A DNA stretch of 64,000 nt from Xestospongia muta (taxonomy: Eukaryota > Porifera > Demospongiae > Haplosclerida > Petrosiidae), in contig OY848917.1 of assembly GCA_963693285.1 (NCBI GenBank), forward strand, positions 30,825,245 to 30,889,244, in the 5' to 3' direction. The position numbers and the translations under genes are program-made. Of the stretch, positions 24,351 through 36,590 are shown piece after piece. How positions within the stretch are numbered: position 1 is the stretch's first letter; each line of letters begins with the position of its first letter. The notes under the pieces are model-generated. The model saw only the letters and a list, made by a program, of their open reading frames with translations, searched no databases and had not been told where the DNA came from.

Positions 24351-24608
24351 TTTGAACTGATTGTTTTTTTGAGGAATATTGTATAATTTGTATTACACTA
24401 CCATCCACTGGTGCTAACATCGATTGCACTTCCACAATTTGAAAACCCAAAGTGTCTCAAAAACTGTCAATGATCCCATTTAATGCTTCACCACTGAAAA
24501 CTTTATATAATAATGCTTCATTAGAACTTTCACAATAGCTGTGCATACGTGTTTATTATGCAACAAACTGAGGACCATGAAACACCAAACAAATGTCCAG
24601 AATCTGTA

Positions 24609-26610
24609 CAGGGCTGTAGCAAGCGGTCAGGCTTTGGCCTAACCACTTTTATTTGAGCATCGAGACCACACCTACTGTATCACACTATAAATATTAATTA
24701 ATTCTACATGTGAACTGTCATGGCAGTTGCATCAGAGACAGCCGCAATTGTTCCCAGTGAACCTCACCAGTCATTGGCTTTCAAATTCCCAAAAAAGACT
24801 TTTGGGAAAAAGAGTACTGTTACTAGATGCTTTCAGCCTTCTTGGTTTAAGCAGTGGCCTTTTCTTTATTACAATGAGGCATTGGATGTTGTACTTTGCC
24901 ATACTTGTTGGGTGGCCTCTCAACAGAAGTTGATCATGGCCTTAAATCCTGATACTGCTTTTGTAAGTTAAATCTTATAATATACCAGCTATAGTTAAAG
25001 TCATTGAGCCTGTGCTACATTTATATACAAGATTAGAATCAATAATGTGTCATTCCTAGATTTCTCGAGGTTTCTGTAATTGGAAGGATGTGACTGCTAG
25101 TTTCAAGAAACATGAGACAAGTGCATGCCATAGGCAAGCTGTGGAGGTGATGATTACTCTTACAGCAACAACAAGGGATGTTGGTGAGCACCTGTCTCAG
25201 CAGCATGCATCTGATAAGGAGAGTAATAGAGATACCTTATATAAAATATTCATGTCAATCAAGTTTCTGTGCCATCAAGGGCTTGCATTACGAGGTGATG
25301 GTTGTGAGTTTGATGGTAATTTTAAGGTATTACTTTCAATGCTTGCTGAGCTGGATCCAAGGGATGATAGGGCATAGTTCGTGATTGATGTGATATAATA
25401 CTGGGTAGTTGGATGAAAAGGAAGGAAAATGTGTATAGAAGTCCTGATATACAAAATGAAATTGTTAAAGTCATGGGTATTAAATTGCTTAAAATTTTGT
25501 CATGTGATCTCCAGCATTCACCTTTCCTAGCTATTTGGTGGATGAGACAACAGACATCTCAAATAAGGAGCAGGCAACTGCTGTCATTCGGTGTGTTGAA
25601 AATTTTACAGTGCATGAAGAATTTCTTGGGCTTTATTCTCTACCCTCAATTGATTCTGATGTTATTGTTGGCATGATTAAAGATGTGCTAATTCGAATGA
25701 ACTTGAATATCAACAAGTCAAGGGGTCAATGTTATGATGGAGCCAGTACTATGAAGGGCCATAGAAGTGAGGTTTCTACACAAATAAGTCAAATTGAGCC
25801 AAGGGCAGTTTATACCCACTGCTATGGACACTCCTTAAATTTGGCTGCAAGTGATGCACTAAAGGGATCAAAATTAATGAAGGATGCATTAGAAACAGTG
25901 CATGAAATTTCAAAATTAATAAAATATTCACCAAGGTGAGAAGGCATTTTTCAAAAGTTAAAGGAGATTTTACCCTCCAATCCTGGAATTAGAGTTTTAT
26001 GTCCAACAAGATGGATGTTAGGGCTAAATCAATTGCTAGTGTCATCAAAAACTTTGATGTACTTCAAGATATGATTTTGTCAAGGTACTTTTACATGCAC
26101 AGCTCCAAACATTTGCTGTGCATTTCCAAGAAGTGATGAAAGAAAAGGAAACACTAGACAAACTCTCATTCTTTGACCTGAAGAATTATTTCTCCTCAAT
26201 TTCAAGTTCCCAGGCTGCTCTTTTAGACCAACTTGCAAAAGTAATGCAGCTTATCTTGATCATGCCAGCAACTAATGCCTCCTCTAAGAGGTCATTTAGT
26301 GCTCTCAGAAGAGTCAAGAGTTATTTACGATCTACAATGCTACAGGAACGATTGAACTATCTCATGTTACTACATGTGCATAAAGATCGAACCGACAACT
26401 TGTGCTTAAAAACAGCTATCAATGAATTTATACAAGACTCACAACACAGAACAAACATTTTTGCCAAATACAAACTTTGACTTTTGATTGTTATTATATT
26501 AAATATTAAATTACTTGCTGCTAGTTTACTGCTATTGCTTGTACATGCACACAAGTACAATAGAAGTGACATATGGCCTGACCACTCAAAATTTGCTTGC
26601 TACGGCCCTG
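24609..26610 (+). mobile_element. ZMYM/TTF-type hAT transposon, internally deleted
   Basis: Ends read CAGGGCTGTAGCAAGC at 24609 and the complement of CAGGGCCGTAGCAAGC ending at 26610, a typical hAT terminal repeat (CAGGG). A short CTGTA(C) occurs just outside both ends, but not in register as a clean 8-bp duplication. The interior holds one decayed transposase gene. Confidence 0.8.
24720..26480 (+). pseudogene. Decayed hAT transposase (TTF zinc finger, DUF4371-like, dimerisation domain)
   Basis: Exon 1 (24720-24962) carries a TTF-type finger (FQPSWFKQWPFLYYNEALDV, then LCHTCW) and ends at GTAAGT. A 97-base intron and the acceptor CCTAG lead to exon 2 from 25060 (ISRGFCNWKDVTASFKKHET, SACHRQAV). 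The catalytic region has DETTDISNKEQ (25538), GQCYDGASTMKG (25725) and HCYGHSLNLA (25819). The C-terminus has MPATNASSKRSFSALRRVKS (26261), an altered hAT signature with SK for SE. Frameshifts near 25380 and 25530, a stop at 25937 and a deletion near 26090 disable it. The relatives ZMYM6 and ZNF862 are domesticated from this lineage. Confidence 0.8.
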
Positions 26611-27035
26611 CTGTACTCTGTCCTGTTGACAGAAAGCAAATTGTAAAGACTAATTCTAGTTCAACTGGAATGGCATGACAAACTTGGATATCTTCCTTCT
26701 CCATGTACACCTTTAATTCAGAACATAAATACTGAAAGGTTACATTCCTAATCCAAAAATTCTCATACCAATCATTTTCATTGAAAGTTCTATTGACAAT
26801 GTAGTCTCAAAAATCAGAGCTTCTAGACCTAATCTAATTAAATCTCTCTATGTAATGTTGAGAAGGTAGTGTGGATGCTAATATCAAAACAAGGAAAGCC
26901 ATTTTTGTCTCACTTGTCTTGAAAAGAAGATACTCCATTTGATTAATGGATTAGTAATTCAAGGTGGGCGCCTCCTTAAAGCCAACATAAGCATATCAAT
27001 TCTTAAAGACTCCATCTTTCATTAATCACTATTAT
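26611..27035. other. Unassigned spacer
   Basis: No gene recognised. A short plus-strand ORF (to 26678) crosses the hAT end and is not meaningful. Confidence 0.5.
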
Positions 27036-30000
27036 ATTATAATTAACCACTCCTACTTTCACACCTCTAATTTAATAAAGTTAGCACTGGTTATATCATG
27101 TAAGTGTAATCACTGACTTTCTGAGTGCTAAATTTCCACAGACACAAATATCAGAATTAACGTAGGCTATGCTAGTGTAAACAGCTCATAATGTTGTTTG
27201 AAGAAGAGGAGACACTATCAAATTATTTGTCATAACCCACCTAGTAAAATAGATTCTATTCAAGAAAGTGAGTTCCTAGGACAGATACAAGTTGTCAAAG
27301 GAGATGAGCAGTCATGGAATATTACTCTCCAGTTGATTGGTCAGTCCTGTCAATTCAACCTTGATACAGGAGCAGATGTAACAGGAATTCCAGAAGATAG
27401 TTATCGAAGTTAATTTTAGACAGAATCAAATTACAACCCTCGGATATAGTACTGAAAGGTACTACCTTACACCAGTTAAAAATAAAAGCAAAATCCACTG
27501 ACACATTAGGCTATAAAGATCGAGAGAGTAAGTAAGAAATTTATGTTATTGAAGATTTGGTAAGACAATCACTAGGACATCCAGCAATTGAAATTCTCCA
27601 ACTTATGACCTTTGTTGACTATATTATTGACATTTGTAAAGATCAAATCACACTAGCTCATCCTTACCTTTTTATTGGCTTTGGTAGAATTTAAGAAGAA
27701 TATAGAATTAAATTAATTGATATTCTGACTCCGTTTAAATTGACAACACCTCAAATAATACCACTCCAGTGGAAGTTGTGGTAACGTTGACCATATTGCA
27801 AAGGTTTGTCGCAGTAAAACACAAAAGGTATCAAAAAAGACCACCACACATTATATGTTACAAGACTCACCCTCTTCTGTGAAACCCCATCACTACCAGC
27901 ATTTCAACAGCAACAGTGCAGTAATTTTATGATCTTTTCCCAGATAATGCAAGTCCAACCCAAATGTTTTGACAGTTCATGTAAACAAGGCAGTCCTCTA
28001 TTAGTAGTGCTACTGACCAATTGCAACCTACAGATGTGTCTCTTCACACACATACTGGTGAAACATTGACCACATTAGATGTCCAGGTAGAGTATGAATC
28101 ACAAGTCCTCATCCTGCCATTGGTTGTTGTGAAAGACCAGGAAAGAGTTAGAATTACTACAAAGTCTGGATATTATTACACTAGTATCATTCTCAGATTG
28201 GGCTGCTCCAATAGTTCCTGTTGTGAAAAGTGACACTAACATTCGTATTTGTGGTGACTATAAGGTGACTATTAACCAGGCCTCTCAAACAGACTCCTAT
28301 CCATTACCTCATGTTGATATTATTTGATGATGACTCAAAAACATTTACAACAATCAACACACACAAGGGATTGTTTTAGTATCAGAGATTACCTTTTGGC
28401 ATTTCAACTGCACCAGCATTGTTTCAACATACGATGGAAAGTCTTTTTCAAGGACTATCAAAAGTATGTGTTTATATTGATGATATTTATTTGCAGGTGT
28501 GGATGAAGAGGATCATTTACAATACTTAAGCCAAGTGTTAGAGCAATTAGAATCTGCTGGACTGTCTCTGAAGAAGTCAAAATGTGTCTTTATGACAACA
28601 TCAGTGGAATACCTTAGTCACATCATTGATGCTAAAGGCCTTCAACCACTGAGCAGTAAGGTAAAAACCATTAAAGAGGCTCCAGAGCCCACTAATATTA
28701 CTGAATTAAAGTCTTTTTTAGGGTTTCTGAATTATTATAACAAGTTTCTCCCTAATGTGTCAACAATCTTAGCCCAATCATAGCTTAAAAAGACCAAACA
28801 TCTCTTTCAGTCTTCCTCATTACTTGTTCATTTCAATAGTGTGAAACCATTACTTCACTCATGTGCCTTCCCCTATGGCTTAGGAGCTGTTCTTGTTCAA
28901 AGAATGGATGATAACAGTGAGAAGCCTATTGCTTTTATCTCTCGAGCTTTGTCTCCTGCAGAAAAAAATATTCTCAGCTGGAGAAGGAAGCATTAGTAAT
29001 TGTTTTTGCTGTAAAGCAGTTTCATCAAGGAAGTTCAACAGTGCAAGATTTGTCAACTGCATCGTTCAGTTCAAGTAGAGCTCCTCTGCATCCGTTGGAA
29101 TTTCCCAGTAGACCATGGGTAAGAGTACATATTGATCATCTTGGTCCTTTTTTAGGAAAATTATATCTCTTACTAATTGATGCTCATTCTAAGTGGATGG
29201 AGGTCCATGTTGTTCCCTCTACATCTACCAAAGCTACCAATGAAAAACTCAGAATTATATTTGCAACTCATGGAATCCCAGAACAATTAGTATCAGATAA
29301 TGGATCTGGATTCACTAGTCAGGAATTTTCACTCTTCATGGAAAGAAATGGAATAAAACACATATTGACTTCTCCGTACCACGCGAGCTCATATGGTTTA
29401 GCTGAGTGTGCTGTACAGACTTTTAAGAATGGAATTAGGAAATTGGAATGTGATGTTCAAGAAAGAATTTCAATGTTTTTATTTAGATATAGAGTTACTC
29501 CTCATAGTACCACTGGTCTATCTCCTGCTGAACTGCCAATGGGTCAGAGATTTCGTACTCATTTGGACCTACACCATCAAGATGCATCTCGTAAAGTTAT
29601 TTAAAAACAAGACAAGTTGACAACAGTTACTAAACAGTGTTGAAAATTTGCAGTAGGGGATCAGTTATATGCAAGAAATTTCAGGGGTCCTAACAAGTGG
29701 ATTCCCGCCACTGTAACACATTTCGGGTCCTGTGTCATATCAGGTACAAACTTCATCTGGCTCCACTCAATGCCATCATGTTGATCAACTTAAATATCGT
29801 CACTCCCTTGGCAGCAACAGTCAAGAGCCAAATGATTCTGATGATTTTAATGATTGGCCTTTTTCATGCACTACATCAACTACTGAAGCAACTACAAATC
29901 TAGAACAATGTCATGGTCAGTTGGAGATTGCGTCATCAACCACCACCTCTCTTTGGCGTTCTAGGATCAACTGAAACCATCTATATATACCATACTATGA
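27036..30000 (+). mobile_element. Mosaic Ty3/gypsy retrotransposon (two lineages joined)
   Basis: After the 99-base leader shared with 22381-22479 comes an aspartic protease (FNLDTGADVTG, about 27357) and its linker to RT (SLGHPAIEILQLMTFVD, about 27567-27617). At about 27771 the sequence switches to a Gag zinc knuckle (CGNVDHIAKVC) and a second protease-RT linker (28021-28130), so two elements are joined. RT (28170-28790; SLKKSKCVF, FLGFLNYYNKFLPNV) and the start of RNase H (LISRALSPAEKN-like, about 28940) follow. A deletion at 29035-29041 leads straight into a long open integrase frame. Confidence 0.75.
29041..29604 (+). pseudogene. Ty3/gypsy integrase core, longest open part of the mosaic element
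   Basis: The 187-residue frame holds an integrase core. The first Asp lies in VHIDHLGPFLGK (about 29131), the second in VSDNGSGF (about 29300) and the Glu in GLAECAVQTFK (about 29405), so the D-D-E triad is present. LIDAHSKWMEVH is the usual block after the first Asp. The N-terminal zinc finger is deleted. Downstream, LYARNFRGPNKWIPATVTHF (about 29670-29730) is the GPY/F-like C-terminal domain in another frame. Gag and RT upstream are broken, so the element is dead. Confidence 0.8.
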
Positions 30001-30509
30001 ACAAAATCAACTTAAAAGAGAAGAAATTAATAGAGAAGCAAAAACAGAATTACAACAATCGTTAAAAAGTGAAGGAGAAAGAACCTCTGAGGTCTGGAGA
30101 AAATGTGTGGATACCAGATTCTAACACTAATGGGACAGTCATTCTTAGTTTCCCAATTAAATTTTTACCTCTTGAACTATTTTTACTCCAGCAATAATAA
30201 CTTGATCATGGTTCATGATAAAATATCAATTTTTTTCCTCACATTACACAGTGTCACATCATCATGTTGTAAATATTACATCATTATACCATATATCCTT
30301 AATAAGAAAAAAATTGTTTTATCTTCTGTTTAATTAGGTGAATACATAATCACTTTTTCTTTGAAGCAAACATATACTAGAGTAGAGGTTTTAGTGCATC
30401 AAAGTCTTGTTACTGAATGAAATAACAGCTAGAAATGAATGAAATATAGTTTCAAACACTTCAGTAATGTGTTCACGAGAAATGAAGGTGAATATAATTG
30501 ACTGAAACA
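30001..30509. other. Unassigned spacer
   Basis: Plus-strand frames near 30010-30120 (LKREEINREAKTELQQSLKS) may continue the preceding element, but I recognise no domain. The rest is AT-rich. Confidence 0.4.
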
Positions 30510-32609
30510 TGCAGAATTCATCAGTTCTTTCTTTTTCTCTTTTCATGTCCTTTTTGCATTGTGCTTCCTTTAGGTCATCCTGTAGGTCTCCCAGTAGGCT
30601 TAGGAATAGATTTACTGGTAAGCCACCTCCTCCTGTCTTCTATGAAACTTTCTTGATGAAATTTATGAAAACAATTTCGAGTAAAAAAGCATAATGGAGC
30701 TTCACATTTGCTACACTGACATGTTGTTCACTTCTTTACACCACAAGTGACTTTACAATACACACAGTCCTTGCCTTTATACATTCTCACTGGTGTATGT
30801 TCAACAGCAGGATCACATCTTCTCCTAGCAACTAATTGACGAAGCAACACTTCAATATGACAAAGTTGTCTCAGAAAGGTTTTACGAAAATTGAAATGAC
30901 TTAGTTTAACTCTAGGATGTACCTCTTAGAGATAAAGTACGAGTTCACAATAGCAATCTCAACAAAGGGTAAGAACGTCTTCCAGATACAGTTAGTATCT
31001 TTCACACTGCATACACCAACATTCCATCATATACATATACACCATCACCTTGACTCATAGACTTATGTGCCAGTTTCTTCTTCAGGTTTGAGATTTCAGT
31101 AGGAACTTCAACATGATTACAGTCAAGGGTACCTGTGACATGAACACCAAACCCATTTAAGTCATAGATCAAGTCATAGTACACAGCTGGTATTAAACTT
31201 ATCTATGTAAACAGAATACCCTTGTGATAAATTTCTTTCAGCAATCTCGTAACGACATCATATCCTAGACCATTTCAGCTCTTGACCTCTCCATTCTTTC
31301 CTCTCTATACAGAAAAGTATGATGTATACCCATTGTGTGCATCACATAAGTATGACAACTTGAAATCTCACTTGACAGGTTTGTCATAAATATATTGACA
31401 AAATGAAAACCATGTCTTGGACTGCACCATTCGCTCATCTATGCAGATCTCACAATGTGGTTGGTAAAGCTCTTTAAAGCGCTTTTGAAGATGGTTGTTC
31501 AGTGGTCATACTTTACAAAGTTTGTCCCCTTCTTCCTTCAACTTCTTCTCCATGTCTTCATTTACTACATGCAAAAATGATAGATAGCCTTCAAGTTCAA
31601 ATCTGTTTCGACTGAAGACTTTAGAAATTAGAGGATTATAACACAAACTTGTAGACATCCACACGAGTCTGTAGCAAGGTACACTACGATATCCCAAATG
31701 AACAAATATTCCCACAAGCAAATAGAAATCATCTGGGACCATCTGTTTAAACTATCAATACATTGTTGGATGGTTATTTTTCTGGAGCTCAGCATACTCA
31801 TTGGTAGCATCACTAATTTTCTGAACTATGTCCATATCAAAATAAAGTTTGAAAAGATCTGCTGGCAATAGTTCACTAAAACCCAATGGCAAATGTGCTC
31901 CAACAGCTCTCAAAGGATTGAAGTCATAAGTTTTTGGAATATTACGATCAATCTCAGACAAGTCATGTATTTGAAATGTCTTTCTGTTTTTTGTCAATGG
32001 TTGGGCCTTTGGATTTAAGGATGTACCCCTGCCACAACCTTGACCCCTTCATAACTCCTGCCACGACCACGACTCCTTCCTTGACTCCTGTCACTTCCAC
32101 ATCATTGATAAGCTGTCAGAGTGTCTACACAGCTATGTTTATCTTCACTGTTTTCCTCCTGTTCACTACACTCACTGCCTTCATCACATGATGTATCATT
32201 GCCATCATCCTCAGGTGTCACCTCTGCATGTAATTATTCTGCCTCAGTGTCAGTTAGGTCAAAGCCTGAATCTAAATCCTTACTTGAAGAATTATTAGTT
32301 AGAAACTGACTTTCATCATTCGAGGTATCAAACAAGAGTTCATGAACATCAGATGTAGTATAAACAGTTTTACTATGGTCTGTACTGGGGGCCTTTGTGA
32401 CTTATCTACAAAGTTCAAACATTACATGTGAGCATATCATAATTATATGATATAAATACCTTAGATTTAGGAGGAACTACTTTATCAGATACTTCTTGCT
32501 CATCAGGACTTTCATCTGAGTCAAGTAAATCCAGGCATTCAGAACTGTAAGATCGTACACTCGCACTATCGTCTTCTTGAAGCAAACTCAACACGTGGCT
32601 TACATCCAT
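30510..32609 (-). mobile_element. Decayed piggyBac-type transposase gene
   Basis: Minus strand. The N-terminal acidic exon starts MDVSHVLSLLQEDDSASVRS at 32609 and runs to a GTATTT donor-like site. A basic RGRGRS segment (about 32065) and DDE_Tnp_1_7 blocks follow: LLPADLFKLYFDMDIVQKIS (31870-31811), MSTSLCYNPLISKVFSRNRF (31655-31596) and DLIYDLNGFGVHVTGTLDCN (31176-31117). A C-terminal Cys cluster (DCVYCKVTCGVKK, TGA where Trp is expected, then TTCQCSKCEAPLC, about 30765-30690) completes the family plan. Frameshifts near 31995 and 31750, and stops, inactivate it. TTAA-flanked ends were not found. Confidence 0.75.
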
Positions 32610-32820
32610 GCTTCTAAAGATTTGCTTAAAATTAACTTTTCTAATTATACAAATTAAATATATTTCTGGCCAATAATTAGAGTTTTTTCTACAAGAGGCA
32701 AAATGTTCCAGCTCCTCTAGCAAACATAAGCGTTGAGAAAAAAATTGATATCCAGAGTTTACACAATTTTGCAATTTTTGGAAACCAAGAGTTAAATTAA
32801 AAAATACCATATCAATCATT

Positions 32821-33085
32821 GGTTTAGTGATAAGGAGAATCAACAAGACATTGTTAGTAACCCTCAAGAGAATTCTCCTATTATTGATGAAGTACCTTTA
32901 GAAGATCCAACTGGTAATGACACCATTCAAACTCAAACTAATAATGTTCCTATTGCAATTAATTGTAATGTCAAAGACAACATCACTAGAAGTGGAAGAA
33001 TATCTCAACCACCAGTATGATATAATCTCTATTGGACTTAAGAACCTAATATGTATTGACCTCCAAGAAGAAGAGATGTAGTGGT
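32821..33085 (+). mobile_element. 3' end of a Ty3/gypsy Pol with start of LTR
   Basis: An open frame rich in Glu, Asn and Pro ends NITRSGRISQPPV, the common RRSGRxSRPPxRY tail of gypsy Pol, followed by RRRDVVV where the LTR usually begins (GGDVVx). It probably belongs to the mosaic element ending near 30000, separated from it by the piggyBac insertion; that link is inferred. Confidence 0.55.
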
Positions 33086-33243
33086 ATGACTACTTATCAT
33101 TAATACATAATTATTATTCATTGTCTTGTCCTTGTATGTAACTTATATATCTGAGTTGTTTACTCTATCATGTTTCTACTATTATTACTAAGAGATCTTT
33201 GTCAATTTAACTAAACATATAGTAACAAACAATACAATAATAC

Positions 33244-33342
33244 CTTATTAATAGCATCAACAGTAGCTCCAGACTGGATTAAAAGATCAGCTGTTTCAGT
33301 ATGTCCAAACATAGCAGCAAAGATCAAAGGTGTAGCATTGGT
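33244..33342 (-). CDS. Ankyrin repeat 3 exon (33 codons, phase 0-0)
   Basis: Acceptor ATTATTTAG before 33342 and donor AAG|GTA after 33244. It encodes exactly one repeat, TNATPLIFAAMFGHTETADL followed by LIQSGATVDAINK. It fits between the exons at 36888 and 16903 without changing frame. Confidence 0.85.
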
Positions 33343-33453
33343 CTAAATAATCATAATAATATAAGACATAAGATATAAATATAGTGGTACATAACAACAT
33401 GTGACATACAGTAAAAGACATCATTACTCACTACAGTTGCTACAACAATATAA

Positions 33454-33950
33454 TACGGTATATGTGGTATATTTTGTGGGTATAAATTTTCACGATTTTA
33501 CCTAAAATTCATATTCGCGAAAATTTTTTTTGCAAATTAAGATAGATCTATTTTGTGGTGAGGCGTAGGTAACAAATTATTAATAGGTGTGACTTCCCAA
33601 TCATTAATGGGCGTGGTGTAATAGTTATGATTACCTATAGTACAAACGTGTTCTTGAGTCGTTATCAACATTGTCTACCTCATTCTCTGTGGACTCTGCA
33701 ATCCGTAGCCACCACATTTATAACGAATTTGGACACCATTCCTAGGAGAAATCCTTTCATGCAAAGAATAACCAGGTAATGTACATGATCCATACGCTAC
33801 CACTGTCAAGCGATCTTTTGACAACATAACAGTTGGCATGTCCATTTTTCTAAGAAATATAAATGTAGTGGATTTTTAAAATTTACGAATTTGCTCAAAT
33901 CACGAAATTCACGAAATTAGATCCCCACGAAATATACCACGTTTACAGTA
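33454..33950. mobile_element. MITE with GTGGTATATTTYGTGGG terminal repeats and TA duplication
   Basis: The left end TACGGTATATGTGGTATATT and the right end (reverse complement TACTGTAAACGTGGTATATT, then TCGTGGGGAT) form imperfect inverted repeats that continue into CACGAATTT-like subterminal blocks. TA at both edges fits a Tc1/mariner-type insertion. Inside, the minus strand holds a short ORF starting MDMPTVMLSKDRLTVVAYGS (about 33842 down to 33680) with no family I recognise. Confidence 0.75.
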
Positions 33951-35014
33951 TTATGTAATGTATGATTTTATACTCAACTATTTACCATATTAACCTGATA
34001 CTGGAATTTAAGACAAAGAAGTACTAAACAATGTATAGGTATTTTGTAATGTAAACAGTGACATAGAGGACAAAACAGCAGAATAACTCTATGTACATAT
34101 AATGGATGAGGATCAATCTATAACTTATGTTAATGATAAGTTGTTAAAATGTCATTGTAAACAATGTAATTAAAATGTACCTTAAGTTAAATCTATAACA
34201 ATTGGTATTAAAATAAAAATAGTAACTAGCAAATTACTTGTAACTAAAGATATTATAGATATTGCTATATATGGTAATGATGACATGTTCATATAATAAA
34301 AAGGATAAGATGACAAGGACCTTACTACTCTTACTGTACATAGTTGATGACAAATATTTTATCAAATAAAACAAGTAACATTTTGATATTGATATATGGA
34401 GTATGAAATAAACTAAATTTATTAAGAATATATTCAAAGATTGAAAACAGGTCAAGTGCAAAGAACAACTTGTGACAACTCTTAGTTTGATCAAATAACA
34501 TTGTCATAACATATTTAATCTCAGATATTGTTATCCTTAGGTATAGCTGTACTTGTTATAGTACATGTACATGTACTCTAGTACATAACTACAATGATGA
34601 AGACTATACTACTGACTGTTTCCTAAGTACATGTACTTGTACCTCATTACTAATACTATATACTTATTAATGAAACAAAGACAGAGGAAGTATTTTCTAA
34701 TTTAGACTGGAGTAGTCAAGAGATAACACTAACCATCTATCCATATATATCATGTATCTATCTACATTCACTCAGATATTCAAACATCCATTTATACATC
34801 CATTTATCAATCTATCCTTCAATAGATCAACATATTAATTAACATATATACATTTCACAATATAATCATATCATTCACTTCTGTAAACCATATTCCATCT
34901 AATAACACAATAACTACCACTGCATGATATAAAGAGGTATGATTAATAGCTATGAGTGGCCATTTTATGTTGCATATGACTTAATACTCCACCATTTATC
35001 CTGATATTGGAGTA
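33951..35014. other. Intronic AT-rich sequence
   Basis: No exon recognised. The minus-strand ORF at 34234-34494 is hydrophobic AT-rich noise without a domain. Confidence 0.5.
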
Positions 35015-35168
35015 CTATGACAAATTATCCAAAGTCTAGCTTGACTAGTATATTTGAATGTAACCATGTTATCATATGTAACCTTTGTGAGCACAGAAGT
35101 TTGATAGACAGTATAGACAGAAGAGTATGAGTTATGTTTTAGCTCATAAACAATGATAACAGTGACAA
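35015..35168 (+). repeat. 154-bp direct repeat, copy 1
   Basis: Identical by eye over all 154 bases to 36436-36589, starting CTATGACAAATTATCC and ending AACAGTGACAA. No ORF is present. Flanking sequence is unrelated, so this is a recent local duplication or copy insertion within the intron. Confidence 0.9.
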
Positions 35169-36435
35169 CATAGTTCAGAGATGGACATGAAAATAATCTA
35201 GTTCATTGAGGAAACAGAGTAAGTCTATGCACATTATGTGTCCATCAAAAGCTTTACAAGCAAAACATTTTTAGTAGGAGCAGTATTAAAAATGGATAAA
35301 CAATGTCAACACATTATCACCTCAGCTTAGTATATCAGGACATCTTTAGGGGAATGGGGACATTTGTCCCCTTGGGAAAACTCTACCCATTGACAAATTT
35401 CATATTCCAATTTTATGTAAATATAAACTAATCAATATATATATGAGGCTATATATTACACATAAACAAAACAAAACAATCAAACATCAAGTTATCAGGT
35501 ACATGTATGTAGTAGATGGTAGGTTGCCCACCCTAATATTTTCAAAGTTGAATGTTGCCCCTCCTTGAAACATTATCTAAATGAAACCCTCTAAATGTAT
35601 GATTTGTCATCACTAGTCACTAACATTGTGTTAAAGTATGTAAAGTAGGTGACTTCTGACTATATGTTTTATACTCAAGCATTTAGCTATACAAGTTTAA
35701 TGTCTATATGCATACATGTCAGTACGATATTGATATGTTATACAGTATATATATTGTTATCACTATATTATGACCAATTTGAGTTAAGTGGAAGTTTTAT
35801 AGAATTTCAATAATGAAGAATGTCATGAACCTATGTTGGGTGTGGCCTCATAGTAACATTTAAACATTTCTTCATTATTTGCTGTTAGTTACTTCTTAGT
35901 ATTTCATGATTTTGATATAAAAGTAATTTTCTCCATTTTCTAAATATTATGCCACACCTAGTGAACACTTGTGTAAGTGTTCATTAATAATATACAAAGT
36001 ATGTGTGATGTTACATCATTGTGGTATGACAAGAACACCATTCAATTTATATGACATTTCTAGTTCACTACTTTCCTAACAGTTAGTGCTCTATTATCAT
36101 ATCATAATTAAGCAATGTTACAAAACATTTTCTCTACCTTATTCCTAGCATGAGATATAAATCTAAGTCAGGTATGAAATTCAAATTAAACAGATTATAA
36201 CTCAGGGATTCTTTCAGGAGGAGGGGGGCGTTCGCCCCCCTTGACTTTGGCTTGCCCCCTCCCTTGGAATGTTGAGAATTTTCTTTTACATGTGAATCAA
36301 TTGAAGTGTTTATCAAAGCTTTAATGTCACAAATTTGTTAATAAAAGATAGCAATAGATAAAATACATTCTATACAATAATTCTTCTAGATTTTCTAGTC
36401 CAATATATTTAGCTATATGTGCATATGCAAGCGAG
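35169..36435. other. Intronic sequence with C/G-run patches
   Basis: No exon recognised. Patches of G and C runs (around 35340-35385, 35525-35575 and 36218-36265, for example GGGGGGCGTTCGCCCCCC) look like ends of decayed DNA transposons but lack a complete partner. Confidence 0.4.
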
Positions 36436-36589
36436 CTATGACAAATTATCCAAAGTCTAGCTTGACTAGTATATTTGAATGTAACCATGTTATCATATGT
36501 AACCTTTGTGAGCACAGAAGTTTGATAGACAGTATAGACAGAAGAGTATGAGTTATGTTTTAGCTCATAAACAATGATAACAGTGACAA
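36436..36589 (+). repeat. 154-bp direct repeat, copy 2
   Basis: Second copy of 35015-35168, lying directly against the inverted repeat at 36591-36683. Confidence 0.9.
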
Positions 36590-36590
36590 G

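Noticed and set aside
36218..36265. GGGGGGCGTTCGCCCCCC as a Rho-independent terminator
   Set aside because: No bacterial context; it fits better with decayed transposon ends or a repeat patch.
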